Notes: generated by a model not told the origin, from the sequence alone. Positions 9,317-18,327 are shown, numbered from the stretch's first letter. The stretch: 64,000 nt of DNA from an uncultured Saprospiraceae bacterium (GCA_937921525.1 CAKZUM010000021.1:1-64000); one strand, 5' to 3'. Numbers and translations are program-made.

Positions 9317-10042
9317 TTACTTTTGTTCTCTTTCGACAAATCGAAGGCGGTTATTTTTTAAGACCACATAGTTTCCAATGAGTAAGCCATGCGGGTTGAG
9401 ATCGGTCCGAGCTACTTCTCGTAAGTCAAGGGTGGTAACTAAGTTTTTTACTAAGAAACCAACCGAGGTTTGCACGACTTCTTTTCCATATTGGACTGCC
9501 TTATAAGGGTAAATCTTAGTGTTGACTTTTACAGAGTCCAAAGTGTACTTGATTTCGGCACTATTAGAAATCAATTTCTTGTAATAGGCATCCCCCCGTT
9601 TATCTAAAAAAGCCTTTACCGAAGCATCCCCCATTAATAGTACCTCATTGAGGGACTTTTCAATTTCACTAGGATCAGGAGAAATATCATAGAGTAGAGA
9701 ATGAAAAGTCCGAACTTGTGCCTTCACTTCCGCCTCCCTATTTTCATTGGCAGCAATTTGATAAGCGGTCAAGGTATTCCCATAGCCATTGGTAATATAG
9801 ATTTTACCTTTTCCCTTGGAGACCATCGACATGGCAACGACCATTACGGTCACGCCAAATAGAAAGGAGAGGGCTAGGGATAAAATAGCGATCAAACGAG
9901 TTTTCTTAAAAGCAGTATCAATATTCATAAGGCAATCTAATCTTTGTGTGGTAGCAGGGGTATGCTCTGCATCACTTATTATAGGTGTATCTGGTTTAGT
10001 AGTTTTCTTCTTTGGTCTAAAGGATTCCCAAATTTTTTTCAT
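9317..10042 (-). CDS. traK: TraK, VirB8-like conjugation protein
   Basis: 241 residues: an N-terminal cytoplasmic stretch of about 50 residues, one membrane helix (about 50-71, LIAILSLALSFLFGVTVMVV), and a periplasmic domain with VKAQVRTFHSLLYDISPDPSEIEKSLNE. This pattern is typical of Bacteroidetes TraK proteins. TraK is the counterpart of VirB8, an inner-membrane assembly factor of the type IV secretion system. The N-terminal tail here is longer and more Lys/Pro/Thr-rich than I would expect of short TraK proteins. It ends 6 bases before traM and follows traJ after a 70-base gap. Confidence 0.82.
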   Translation of the reverse strand: MKKIWESFRPKKKTTKPDTPIISDAEHTPATTQRLDCLMNIDTAFKKTRLIAILSLALSFLFGVTVMVVAMSMVSKGKGKIYITNGYGNTLTAYQIAANENREAEVKAQVRTFHSLLYDISPDPSEIEKSLNEVLLMGDASVKAFLDKRGDAYYKKLISNSAEIKYTLDSVKVNTKIYPYKAVQYGKEVVQTSVGFLVKNLVTTLDLREVARTDLNPHGLLIGNYVVLKNNRLRFVEREQK

Positions 10043-10112
10043 CGTCTTTCAAATTTATAGGTGTATAAGATTTACGTCTCACTTGTCATTATCAATTTTC
10101 AATTTTTAATTT

Positions 10113-11102
10113 TCACCTCTTATATAAGGTGTCCTTCGCAATCGCCCTTCCTGCACTAGCCACCCCTCTAGTAGCAGCAGTTGTTAATAAAGCGCCTGCT
10201 CGACCCATCCCAGAACCTGAAATAACCCAACTAGCCACAATAGGAATAGTGAGATACCCAGCGATCAGTACGAGTAAGAAGATCCAAGACCAAGTGGTTA
10301 GAATGACAGAATTGACCGAATCTTCTAAACCAAGCCCTCTAGTCCAAAAGCCGCCATTCTCCACAATGACTCGCCAAATTCGCACCGCCATTGCTTCAAA
10401 AATATTCCCAATGCCGAGCCATAGATGAACGCTGAGATAGCGACCTAACCAGCGCATATAATTAGATTCAAAGCCTGGGAACATACTTATACCAATAACT
10501 AGAGGACCACAGATATATAAGACGACCAGAATAAAAACTCGTAAAGCATTAATAATAATGAGGATCGCATGGGAGAGTCGAAAGAGAATTTCTTCAATAA
10601 AGCGCATTAATGCATAGTAGAATTTTTCCCCAACCCATTTAAAGACATTTAGACTTCCAGAAACGGCATCCGTTAATTCATCCACCAAACTCGCTTCCTC
10701 TTCTCCTTCCTCTGCATGAATATCTTCGATCCCTAGTAAGTTATCATCATTGTCTGTTTCCGGATCTAAATCTCTAGTTTTTAAAATATCTGTTACTCGA
10801 TATTCATCCGTAATCATTGCTTGACCTAGAGAAGTATTAACGGCCATGGCTATACCATCAATAACCAACATAAACTGTGGATAGAGCATTAGCACTAAAG
10901 CCAAGACAAAAGGACGCAAGACTTTTAGACTAAATAAATCTCCTCCACCAAGCATGGCATTATAAGCTAGCAATGCAGTATATAATAAAGCACCAATAGC
11001 GCCTATGGCTCGACCAACAATGACGACATCTGCTGCAATTAGAATCAAATCATTGCGAATGATCTCTAGTACTATTTGAATATTAAAAAAGCCATCTTCC
11101 AT
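10113..11102 (-). CDS. traJ: TraJ, VirB6/TrbL-like polytopic membrane protein
   Basis: 329 residues with about six to seven hydrophobic segments. A TrbL/VirB6-like pattern is visible in the central part: RVFILVVLYICGPLVIGISMFPGFESNYMRW followed by LSVHLWLGIGNIFEAM. TraJ forms the inner-membrane channel base of the conjugation machine. An acidic loop (about residues 108-145, rich in Asp/Glu) lies between the N-terminal and central helices. The gene sits between the five traI-like paralogues and traK, the canonical place. Confidence 0.8.
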   Translation of the reverse strand: MEDGFFNIQIVLEIIRNDLILIAADVVIVGRAIGAIGALLYTALLAYNAMLGGGDLFSLKVLRPFVLALVLMLYPQFMLVIDGIAMAVNTSLGQAMITDEYRVTDILKTRDLDPETDNDDNLLGIEDIHAEEGEEEASLVDELTDAVSGSLNVFKWVGEKFYYALMRFIEEILFRLSHAILIIINALRVFILVVLYICGPLVIGISMFPGFESNYMRWLGRYLSVHLWLGIGNIFEAMAVRIWRVIVENGGFWTRGLGLEDSVNSVILTTWSWIFLLVLIAGYLTIPIVASWVISGSGMGRAGALLTTAATRGVASAGRAIAKDTLYKR

Positions 11103-11181
11103 GTGAGGTGATTGTTTAATTGTTCAATTGCCTGATTGCTTGATTGTCAATCAAGCAATCGAATAATCCGACCATCTTTTC

Positions 11182-11790
11182 CTATTCAAAAAGATTCGTA
11201 AATACTTCTAATTCTTTTTGCTGTCTTTTAATTGCATAGAGGTGTCTATTGGTTCGACGCACTGTGGCATACATGGAGCGCTTAATCCGTTTGGCTTCTT
11301 TCAAAGAATGCTTAATTAATTCAATTCGTCCCTTGTCATCAATGATCCCTTTGTTTTGTTGAGTCGCTAAATCGAATAATTCAAAAACCTGTTGCGCTTC
11401 CAAGAATAATTGTCCCAAAATCCAACGGTACTTCCACTTATCTGTAAAATCCTCCGCAGCATCTAATCTTTCTAAAGAGCGCATGTATAGTTTAATAATA
11501 TCCTTTTCTACTTCAATTAGTTCTTTGGTCATCTTTAGATTCTTCACGACCGCAGAGACTATATCACTAGCGACCTTAAAGAATTCTTGCACCTTTGAAA
11601 TCTTTTCAATAAAACCATTTTCTAATAAGGCTTTGATACCAGTAGACACAGATGCAGAGTAGGCTTCTGTGGCACTAGTCTTCGTATGCTCTGAATCTAT
11701 GACAACAGTTACTTGTGCTAGAGTTCTAGATGAAGTAGCCACACAAAGAAAAAGTATCAGTAATAGTATCAATAGGATTCGCTGTATCAT
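11182..11790 (-). CDS. TraI-like (DUF4141/VirB5-like) paralogue 5 of 5
   Basis: 202-residue secreted or periplasmic protein with a signal peptide (LLLILFLCVATSSRTLAQ). A mostly helical body shows the family pattern shared by five consecutive genes: ISKVQEFFKVAS, VVKNLKMTKELIE, DKWKYRWILG, then a C-terminal block with DDKGRIELI and a final KELEVFTNLFE. The position between TraG and TraJ and the length of about 200 residues match TraI/DUF4141 of Bacteroides elements, thought to correspond to VirB5, a minor pilus or tip component. It resembles the fourth gene in operon order from the left (13126-13740) more than the other three, by its RRxN and K-rich C-terminus. The family assignment is by pattern and context. 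Confidence 0.6.
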   Translation of the reverse strand: MIQRILLILLLILFLCVATSSRTLAQVTVVIDSEHTKTSATEAYSASVSTGIKALLENGFIEKISKVQEFFKVASDIVSAVVKNLKMTKELIEVEKDIIKLYMRSLERLDAAEDFTDKWKYRWILGQLFLEAQQVFELFDLATQQNKGIIDDKGRIELIKHSLKEAKRIKRSMYATVRRTNRHLYAIKRQQKELEVFTNLFE

Positions 11791-11826
11791 AGATTAATTG
11801 ATTTACAGATATATGATCCAAAAGAC

Positions 11827-12486
11827 TTAACCAAATAGGTTATCAAAAACCTCTGCCTCTTTTTCTAACCTTCTATATTGATAAATCTCTCGATTGATTC
11901 GACGCAGTTGTAAGCGCATCGCACTTTTAATTTTCAATAAACCTCGATGTGTTTCTATTAGAAATTGAACCCTGCCACTATCGTCCAATGTCAAGGCATC
12001 CTCTTCAATCAATTGATTGAATAATTCAAAAGCTCCTGTTGCTTCTGTACTCAATGCTAATAGTATTTGTGCATGTTTCCATTTATCCAGAAAATCTAAA
12101 TCATCTACGCCATCCACATCGGTATCCACTGGCGTATTCAAAACCGCAATAGATTGAGCATAGAGCTGAAGAATATCTTGATGGGTATCAATAATTCGTT
12201 CCACCGTCCTCATATTCTGAATAACTGCCTTAACCGCAGTATGTGCTTTTTGAAAAAATCGCTGGACATTTCTAAAAGTCTTTACTAATGGTTCCGCCGT
12301 TTGCTTAATAAATTGAGACGCCTGCTGCACTACACTAGTGGTCCTACTTAACCAGCGACCTAAATAATCTGCAGTAGGCACTTGGGAAGTGGCCAGAGAG
12401 ATCGGCACTAGTTGAAAGAGTAGCATCAAACAAAGGGAACGTATTAAGCTTCTAGTAAATAGACTCATTATAGTAAGTAGACTCAT
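11827..12486 (-). CDS. TraI-like (DUF4141/VirB5-like) paralogue 4 of 5, with DxDxDG-type loop
   Basis: 219 residues. The signal peptide ends near LATSQ, and helical segments follow with VQRFFQKAHTAVKAVIQNMRTVERIID. A loop VDTDVDGVDDLDFLDKWKH comes next, in which the acidic DxDxDG spacing resembles a calcium-binding loop, then LRRINREIYQYRRLEKE and a terminal VFDNLFG. It is closest to 12492-13154 and 13752-14393 (same RRINxEIYxYR block). It lies 5 bases after the stop of the upstream paralogue. The role is presumably a periplasmic or extracellular component of the transfer apparatus. Metal binding by the loop is inferred from the pattern only. Confidence 0.6.
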   Translation of the reverse strand: MSLLTIMSLFTRSLIRSLCLMLLFQLVPISLATSQVPTADYLGRWLSRTTSVVQQASQFIKQTAEPLVKTFRNVQRFFQKAHTAVKAVIQNMRTVERIIDTHQDILQLYAQSIAVLNTPVDTDVDGVDDLDFLDKWKHAQILLALSTEATGAFELFNQLIEEDALTLDDSGRVQFLIETHRGLLKIKSAMRLQLRRINREIYQYRRLEKEAEVFDNLFG

Positions 12487-12491
12487 TATTA

Positions 12492-13136
12492 TTAATTTTC
12501 AAAGAAAGCCTCGAAAGTTTGAATCTCTCGATCTAACTTTCGATACTGATAAATTTCCTTATTGATTCTTCGTAATTGTAAACGCATAGCCGCTTTAATC
12601 TTCCGCATATCCCGATACGTTTTCTCAATGAGCATAATGCGCCCTTTATCATTAATGGTCATGGCATCATCTTCGATAAGGGTTTCAAATAATTCAAAGA
12701 CACTGGCGGACTCTTTCACTAGTGCTAAGAGTATTTGTGCATGTTTCCATTTGTCCAAGAAATCATTGTCTTGATCTTCATTCAATGCGCTTAGAGACCG
12801 ATCATAGAGTTCTACAATATCGCGTTCCAGTTCTACAATCTTTTTGACCATCCTCATATTTTGAATAGCCCCATTGACAATGGTACTGGCTTTTCTAAAA
12901 AAATCCTGTACATCTTTAATGGTTTCCTGTAGCGGTTTTTCTCTTTCTAACAAGAATAGATGTGTTCCCTCCACAACACTATTAGTAGTATTGGGAGCTA
13001 ATAGTCCATTATCCATGACTGCACCAACTGGAATCTGTGTGAAGCCAGACACGCTGATTACTAGATAGAAGAGTAGGGTAGTGCCTCTTCTTCCAAGAGG
13101 ATTTATCTGTTTACTAAATGTAGATTTACTCTTCAT
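12492..13136 (-). CDS. TraI-like (DUF4141/VirB5-like) paralogue 3 of 5
   Basis: 214 residues from the ATG at 13136 (MKSKSTFSKQ). An in-frame upstream start at 13154 would add six residues, but 13136 gives a shorter overlap (11 bases) with the preceding gene. After a signal-peptide-like segment (LLFYLVISVSGFTQ), the shared pattern follows: IKDVQDFFRKAS, IVNGAIQNMRMVKKIVE, NDFLDKWKHAQILLAL, DKGRIMLIEKTY, LRRINKEIYQYRKL and FEAFFEN. The acidic loop before DKWKH is shortened to NEDQDNDF and lacks the full DxDxDG pattern of its neighbours. The gene overlap suggests translational coupling. Confidence 0.6.
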   Translation of the reverse strand: MKSKSTFSKQINPLGRRGTTLLFYLVISVSGFTQIPVGAVMDNGLLAPNTTNSVVEGTHLFLLEREKPLQETIKDVQDFFRKASTIVNGAIQNMRMVKKIVELERDIVELYDRSLSALNEDQDNDFLDKWKHAQILLALVKESASVFELFETLIEDDAMTINDKGRIMLIEKTYRDMRKIKAAMRLQLRRINKEIYQYRKLDREIQTFEAFFEN

Positions 13137-13740
13137 CCCCAAACAATCTATCAAAGACCTCCAATTCCTTTTTAGTCCTTTGAATTTCTGAAAACTCTTT
13201 ATTGATTCGTCTTACTGCCACACGCAAAGAGGTATACACTTTTCTAGCCTTTTTTAGACTATCTCTAACTAGGATGATTCGATTCTCATCATCCATTGTA
13301 CCCTGTTCCTGTATGGCAATATTGAATACATTAAAGAGATCGAGTGATTCCTTATAAACTTCATAGAGGATGATCCGATGTTTCCATTTTTCTTCAAAGC
13401 TTTCTGCTTGATCTAATTTCTGAATACTACTGCTAAATAGTTTATTGATCTTATTCTCCATTGCGATCAGATCATTGACCATTCCTAAGTTTTTCACGAC
13501 TATATTCACCTTCTGACTTGCCTGCTGAAAAAACTGCTGTACCTTAGATATTCGATCTTTCCAAGGAAGAATATCTTCTCGAATCGCCCTAGAAGCATTA
13601 GCGACTACTTTAGCAATTGCACCAATTGCATTATTGGCTACATCAATAACAGGAGAGGCAAGTATCTGTGCATTGGTGTTCGGCGCATACGCCACATTGA
13701 AAAACAAAATAAGTGCTGTTAAAAGGCATAGTCTTTTCAT
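13126..13740 (-). CDS. TraI-like (DUF4141/VirB5-like) paralogue 2 of 5
   Basis: 204 residues with signal peptide MKRLCLLTALILFFNVAYA. The shared helical pattern is present: ISKVQQFFQQASQKVNIVVK, FEEKWKHRIILYEVYKES, MDDENRIILVRDSL, VRRINKEFSEIQRTKKELEVFDRLFG. There is no acidic insertion before EKWKH, so it belongs with 11182-11790 in a shorter subgroup. The C-terminal end overlaps the next paralogue by 11 bases. The function is presumed like VirB5/TraI; the pairing of short-loop and long-loop forms along the operon may reflect distinct partners (inference). Confidence 0.6.
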   Translation of the reverse strand: MKRLCLLTALILFFNVAYAPNTNAQILASPVIDVANNAIGAIAKVVANASRAIREDILPWKDRISKVQQFFQQASQKVNIVVKNLGMVNDLIAMENKINKLFSSSIQKLDQAESFEEKWKHRIILYEVYKESLDLFNVFNIAIQEQGTMDDENRIILVRDSLKKARKVYTSLRVAVRRINKEFSEIQRTKKELEVFDRLFGDEE

Positions 13741-13751
13741 CTAATCAATTT

Positions 13752-14393
13752 TTAAGAGCCAAAGAATTCGTCAAATATTTCCAGTTCTTTTCTAACTCGG
13801 CGATATTCATAAATCTCCCGATTGATTCTTCGTATTTGGGTCTTAATAGCCGACTTAATTTTAAAGCTATCATTATAGGCATCCTTGATTATGGTTAATC
13901 GACCTCGATCATCCATAATCATCGCATCCTCCTCGATTACATTTTTGAAAAGCTCAAAGACCCCATCTGCTTCCGCTGCAATTCCTAAGAGAATTTGTAT
14001 ATGCTTCCATTTATCTAAAAAATCTAGATCATCAATACCATCGCCATCTTCATCCAAAGGCTCGTTTAGTCGATTAATAGATTGGCTGACTAAGCGAGCT
14101 ATATCTTTTTCTTGTTCAATTAGCGCTTTTACCAGCTGTATATTTTTCACTACACCACTAACAATCGTAGAAGCCTTAGACATAAATTCCTGGAGCTCCT
14201 TGATGTTTTCCACCGCTAGAACTACTCGCTGATTAATAACCAAAGAAGCCTTTTGTACATCTTCTAAAATTTTACTCCACCCATTATGCTTTTTATCCCT
14301 TACAGGCACCTGCCCAGAAATAGTCGACAATGCCAGGAAAGAAAGCAACAGCAGAAATAGCAATCTTCTAATAGTGTTTATTTCAAAAAACAT
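13752..14393 (-). CDS. TraI-like (DUF4141/VirB5-like) paralogue 1 of 5, with DxDxDG-type loop
   Basis: 213 residues; the signal peptide is N-terminal (LLFLLLLSFLALSTISGQ). The shared pattern is IKELQEFMSKASTIVSGVVKNIQLVKALIEQEK, then an acidic loop LDEDGDGIDDLDFLDKWKH, then DDRGRLTIIKDAY, IRRINREIYEYRRVRKELEIFDEFFG. The loop DEDGDGIDD looks like a calcium-binding DxDxDGxxD element of the kind seen in thrombospondin-type-3 or dockerin loops. This is the first of five consecutive paralogues, starting 56 bases after the lipoprotein gene. Bacteroides elements have a single traI at this place. Confidence 0.6.
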   Translation of the reverse strand: MFFEINTIRRLLFLLLLSFLALSTISGQVPVRDKKHNGWSKILEDVQKASLVINQRVVLAVENIKELQEFMSKASTIVSGVVKNIQLVKALIEQEKDIARLVSQSINRLNEPLDEDGDGIDDLDFLDKWKHIQILLGIAAEADGVFELFKNVIEEDAMIMDDRGRLTIIKDAYNDSFKIKSAIKTQIRRINREIYEYRRVRKELEIFDEFFGS

Positions 14394-14449
14394 AGTTTTC
14401 CAGTTAAGCGTTTTACCTATTACTTTTTACTTCTTACCTATTACTTAGA

Positions 14450-15013
14450 TTAGGCACTAGACTCAATCCCCTTAAACACAATCGCCTTATAATTTTTATC
14501 ATTGCTAATTAGCGCATTTTGTACCTGCTCCTTGATATAGCGAATAAATTCTTGGGTATCTTTTGGTTTGACAGATGGATTCTCGCCTCGCAACACCTGA
14601 TGCACTCGAATAATCCCAATACCCACTACCGCCAAATCAATTTTAAATTTAGCATACTGGATTTGTCGCAAGAAAAAGGCTTTCTCCTGTCCAACATCAA
14701 ATACCGTTTCTAATTCTTCTTTAAAAGAGGATTGGTCTACTGGTTTTACCTCACTTATTAGATCTAGCCGAATCTCTTCATTGGTTTGAGCGAAATCTTT
14801 ACTAGCCTGTGTAAATTCCTGATAACTCGTATGGACCTCTTGAAAAGGCGTAGTCGTTTTCGTTTTCATCGCCTCCAAGTTTTCTAAGAGCGCATCTATA
14901 CCTTTTTCCTCAGCCTGGGCTATGGTCGCTTCTGTACGTTGCTGCTGACAAGCAAAGAACACACTATAAATAAGACATAGCACTGCCAGTATCCTTATGG
15001 GTAATTTCTTCAT
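14450..15013 (-). CDS. Conjugation-operon lipoprotein, unknown
   Basis: 187 residues with a lipoprotein signal (hydrophobic run ending VFFAC, lipid-modified Cys at about residue 22) followed by a polar Gln-rich start (QQQRTEAT). The rest is helical, with KEELETVFDVGQEKAFFLRQIQYAKFKIDLAVVGIG. No family recognised. The position between the VirB4-like traG and the TraI-like cluster suggests a structural or accessory part of the transfer apparatus. A VirB7-like role is conceivable, but VirB7 lipoproteins are much shorter. Confidence 0.6.
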   Translation of the reverse strand: MKKLPIRILAVLCLIYSVFFACQQQRTEATIAQAEEKGIDALLENLEAMKTKTTTPFQEVHTSYQEFTQASKDFAQTNEEIRLDLISEVKPVDQSSFKEELETVFDVGQEKAFFLRQIQYAKFKIDLAVVGIGIIRVHQVLRGENPSVKPKDTQEFIRYIKEQVQNALISNDKNYKAIVFKGIESSA

Positions 15014-15083
15014 AATGATCTATTTTTTTGAAATGATAATCGTATTAATTGAGTGGTATCGAGTCGTCTAAGACTCTTAGTCT

Positions 15084-17477
15084 TTAGTCGTCTAAGTACT
15101 TAATAATCGCATACTCTAGATCTCCTGTTTCCTCCGCTATCGCATCTATTTCCACACTATCCGCAGCTTCTGTTGTAAACATGGCTGCTTCTTGTGGAGA
15201 GACTAAAACAGAATATACTTTCCCTGCACTCCCAAATCGAATATAGACATCTTTAAACCGCTCTCCAGTTCGAGGCACTTTATTAATGCTCATGACCTTT
15301 TTAGTCTCACTGGCTTGTAGTCCCAATAATTTAGCTAGTTCCTCAAAACGAGTCTGGTACTTGGTTTGATCGAGTAGTATTTGTATATCCGCATTATTTA
15401 AGATCGTATTCTTAACAAAAGGATTACCGACAATATCTTCTAGTTCTTGAGTGATAATACCAACAGCACCGTTGAACTTCCGCACCGTCTTATACAAATA
15501 TTTTAAAAAGTTCGCCATCCCTGTATTAGAAATAGCAGACCAAGCCTCTTCAATCAAAATGATCTTACGTACCTTTTTATGCTTCCTCATCTTGGCAATG
15601 AAGGCTTCCATAATAACCAAAGCTACCACAGGAAAGATCACCGAGTGATCTTTAATCTCGTCTAATTCAAATACACAGAAAGGTAAATCGGCAATAGAGA
15701 ACTCCTCTTTAGAATTGAGTAGATAATCATACTCGCCACCTTTATAATAAGGCTTCAAGACCATTTTAAAAGAAACGATGTCAAAATACTTTTTCTCATC
15801 CTCTCCGATCATTTGAGAAAATTCTCCTTGTACAAATTCATAAAAGGAATTGAAATTACTAGTCGCTTTCTGTGTTTGAATGTATTTATAGTAGGTCAGA
15901 ATACATTTACTTAAAATTGTGTATTCCTCTTTACTGGCTTCCTTACTTTCTCCTTTCCATAGGGTAAAGATCAAGGTCTTTAAAGATTCTTGCTCTTCGA
16001 GATTCTTAGATTCATTGGGTGCAACATAGAATGGGTTAAACGCCATTTTTGATTTAGCGGTATACTCAAAGTATTTACCATTCATGTAATTACAGAGCCG
16101 GCGATAAGAACCACCTACATCTATAATGGTAATATGGTATTGCTGCTCTAGTAACTGGCGCACCATATTATTAACAAAAAAGGATTTTCCAGAACCAGAA
16201 GGTCCTAATACAAACATATTTCGATTCGTGATTAAGCCCTTTTTCATGGGTAGATCCCACATATCAATCGTGATCGGAATTCCATAATCTCTTTCACTGA
16301 GTTTAATTCCATCAATTCCGGAATTTTTAGGATTAGTCTCAATCGGTATATACATCGTCGCTGTTTCTGAAAACTGGATTTGAAATTCACTTAAAGGGAT
16401 ATCTCCAGCATTCCCAGGGGTACAACCCCAAAAGACAGTGGCACAGTTAAAATTCCGTTGGGCAAAGCAATCCATTTTAGCCAGCGCATTATTCAACTCG
16501 TTTTCTGCTTTTTCTAATGCTTTCCCTTTACCCCAAAGCATTACATTCTGACTGACATAGACCGGATCTTTTCCATCCCGCAGTTGCACTGATAGGAATT
16601 CATCAAATTCATCTACTGCTTTTTCATTCTCTCGACTCTTAAAAGTCATAGACTTTAATTTCTCTCTACGCCGAGATAAGTCTTTTCCCATCTTATTGGG
16701 ATCATGTTTAACAATAATCGTGTTCACAATATGAGGGTAGGTAAAACCAATCCCAATAGAGTAGGAGTAGGACCGATCAAAGAAATCATCAATATTATTT
16801 TGACTATCTACTTCCAAAGGCATATCTACATCAGGCGCAATAGTATTATAAAGTACTACTTCATCGTCTCCAATTTTAATATGATCCTTTTCGACAAACA
16901 AATCTTTTAGGATGCGCTGATTACCGAGATTATAATATTCATTTAATAAGGTAACGAGTTGCCTGCCTTCCAACTGCTGAACGCCCAAGCCATTTCCATT
17001 AATAATGGTACTAGAAAGAATATGCTGAATTTTACGAACGACATTACTAAATTCAGGAATCCCATCTAATATATCCCGTTTGATGAGTCGACCCGTAACG
17101 AAGCTAGTCATCAAGTTAGAAACAAAGGTATCTGCAATAGGGACTTTGGTAATAATGATGTACGTCCGATGATTCAAAAATGGTCTGCCTTGAAAAACAG
17201 ATTCATAGGCATTGGATAGGAAAGTAGTACCTTGTTCCCCTCGATCATAATGCTTAGTAATAAAGTAATCTTGCTTGTGAAAGACATAGCCTTTTGGGAG
17301 TGCCTTAATGATTCTACTGAATAGTTCATACATGCCTTCCAATTGTTCTTCAGATAGACTATAGGCTTCTGGCATGTTTAATTCTAGCACCACAGAAATA
17401 GCCTGTGTCTTACTAATGGCAAAACCATTTTCTATTTTCCAAATAGGAATTCGTTCACTTAAATTGATGGTTCTCAT
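15084..17477 (-). CDS. traG: TraG, VirB4-family conjugation ATPase
   Basis: 797 residues, the usual size for Bacteroidetes TraG. The N-terminal half resembles the VirB4/CagE domain. Walker A is LGPSGSGKSFFVNNMV (about residues 423-438) and Walker B is KIILIEEAW (about 637-645). Later motifs include IITQELEDIVGN and LNNADIQILLDQ. It is the inner-membrane-associated ATPase that drives substrate and pilus export. It lies 6 bases after traF, with the order traE-traF-traG as in Bacteroides conjugative transposons. Confidence 0.92.
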   Translation of the reverse strand: MRTINLSERIPIWKIENGFAISKTQAISVVLELNMPEAYSLSEEQLEGMYELFSRIIKALPKGYVFHKQDYFITKHYDRGEQGTTFLSNAYESVFQGRPFLNHRTYIIITKVPIADTFVSNLMTSFVTGRLIKRDILDGIPEFSNVVRKIQHILSSTIINGNGLGVQQLEGRQLVTLLNEYYNLGNQRILKDLFVEKDHIKIGDDEVVLYNTIAPDVDMPLEVDSQNNIDDFFDRSYSYSIGIGFTYPHIVNTIIVKHDPNKMGKDLSRRREKLKSMTFKSRENEKAVDEFDEFLSVQLRDGKDPVYVSQNVMLWGKGKALEKAENELNNALAKMDCFAQRNFNCATVFWGCTPGNAGDIPLSEFQIQFSETATMYIPIETNPKNSGIDGIKLSERDYGIPITIDMWDLPMKKGLITNRNMFVLGPSGSGKSFFVNNMVRQLLEQQYHITIIDVGGSYRRLCNYMNGKYFEYTAKSKMAFNPFYVAPNESKNLEEQESLKTLIFTLWKGESKEASKEEYTILSKCILTYYKYIQTQKATSNFNSFYEFVQGEFSQMIGEDEKKYFDIVSFKMVLKPYYKGGEYDYLLNSKEEFSIADLPFCVFELDEIKDHSVIFPVVALVIMEAFIAKMRKHKKVRKIILIEEAWSAISNTGMANFLKYLYKTVRKFNGAVGIITQELEDIVGNPFVKNTILNNADIQILLDQTKYQTRFEELAKLLGLQASETKKVMSINKVPRTGERFKDVYIRFGSAGKVYSVLVSPQEAAMFTTEAADSVEIDAIAEETGDLEYAIIKYLDD

Positions 17478-17482
17478 ATTGG

Positions 17483-17809
17483 TTATTTAGTAGTTGAGTG
17501 ATCTTCTCCTTCCTGCAGTAATTGCCGCTCTAATAAGGGAAAATCATTTCGAATATGTTTAGGTTGAAAGAGCTTCGCTATTAAGATCACTAATCCATAA
17601 TCCCCGTATTTTGTACCAATACGGTAAAGAGAAATATTGATTCCTAGACACAGGCCCATCCAGAAAATGACCATCAACCAGTTATTATTCATCGTACTCA
17701 TTGCTGCAAAAACAATACAGCAGATAAATACGACAATCATTAATCCGATGTAGGACATAGATAATCCTGCGTAGGATAGATCTTTGAGTTTGTAGGTTCG
17801 TTGTTTCAT
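17483..17809 (-). CDS. traF: TraF, VirB3-like membrane protein (DUF4133)
   Basis: 108 residues with two adjacent hydrophobic segments (about 15-40 and 43-63: LSYIGLMIVVFICCIVF, WLMVIFWMGLCLGINISLY). They are followed by a conserved-looking KYGDYGLVILIAKLFQPKHIRNDF segment. This is the DUF4133/TraF layout, the VirB3-like partner of the VirB4 ATPase, and the gene directly precedes traG. Start chosen at MKQRTYKLKDL, 131 bases after the traE stop. Confidence 0.8.
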   Translation of the reverse strand: MKQRTYKLKDLSYAGLSMSYIGLMIVVFICCIVFAAMSTMNNNWLMVIFWMGLCLGINISLYRIGTKYGDYGLVILIAKLFQPKHIRNDFPLLERQLLQEGEDHSTTK

Positions 17810-17940
17810 GTTTCATGTTTCTTTGGTAAATGTAACTTTACTCGAAAACTCACAGATATAGGAAACTTGATATCGGTGTTTCCTATTCCAAGAGTTTTCA
17901 GAGTAAGTTATTAATAAGCGCATAATTTTCAGAATAAGGA

Positions 17941-18327
17941 TTATCCACCTATTCCAAAAAAGGACTGAATAACAGTAACGGCAACGATTAAAAAAATCGC
18001 AGAACCGAACCAACTAGCAGCAGTTGACATGACCTCTGGATCACCCATCTGCCACTTCATAAATACCCTCACAGCACCCAGTAAAGAGATGATTCCAGCC
18101 ATGATAAAAACAAGCGTCCTGATTGGATCGAAGTACTCCTCAATGCCTGTTGCAGCTTCTTCAATAGCGGCTTGACCATCGGCTAATTCGACTTGACCGA
18201 ACATAGAAAAGGTGCATAACATGGCAAATAAAATCAATACTGGTTTTGTTATTTTGCGAGTATATCGAATAGATATGTCACTCGGACTTGTCAAACCACT
18301 AAAATTGAACATAGATAATTTTCTCAT
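17941..18327 (-). CDS. traE: TraE, VirB2-like pilin candidate (DUF4134)
   Basis: 128 residues. An N-terminal extension of about 27 residues leads into a signal-like hydrophobic segment (ITKPVLILFAMLCTFSMFGQ). The mature part has two membrane helices: YFDPIRTLVFIMAGIISLLGAVRVFMKWQMGD and TAASWFGSAIFLIVAVTVIQSFFG. FDP, KWQMGD and the final FFGIGG are hallmarks of TraE/DUF4134, the presumed pilin subunit. It is the first of the TraE-TraF-TraG set. The Bacteroidetes family usually starts closer to the signal peptide, so a shorter start is possible, but no later ATG precedes the hydrophobic segment. Confidence 0.82.
   Translation of the reverse strand: MRKLSMFNFSGLTSPSDISIRYTRKITKPVLILFAMLCTFSMFGQVELADGQAAIEEAATGIEEYFDPIRTLVFIMAGIISLLGAVRVFMKWQMGDPEVMSTAASWFGSAIFLIVAVTVIQSFFGIGG

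Noticed and set aside
17813..18013. Small minus-strand frame overlapping the TraE gene
   Set aside because: It overlaps TraE out of frame and has an unlikely composition; TraE matches the expected pilin pattern.
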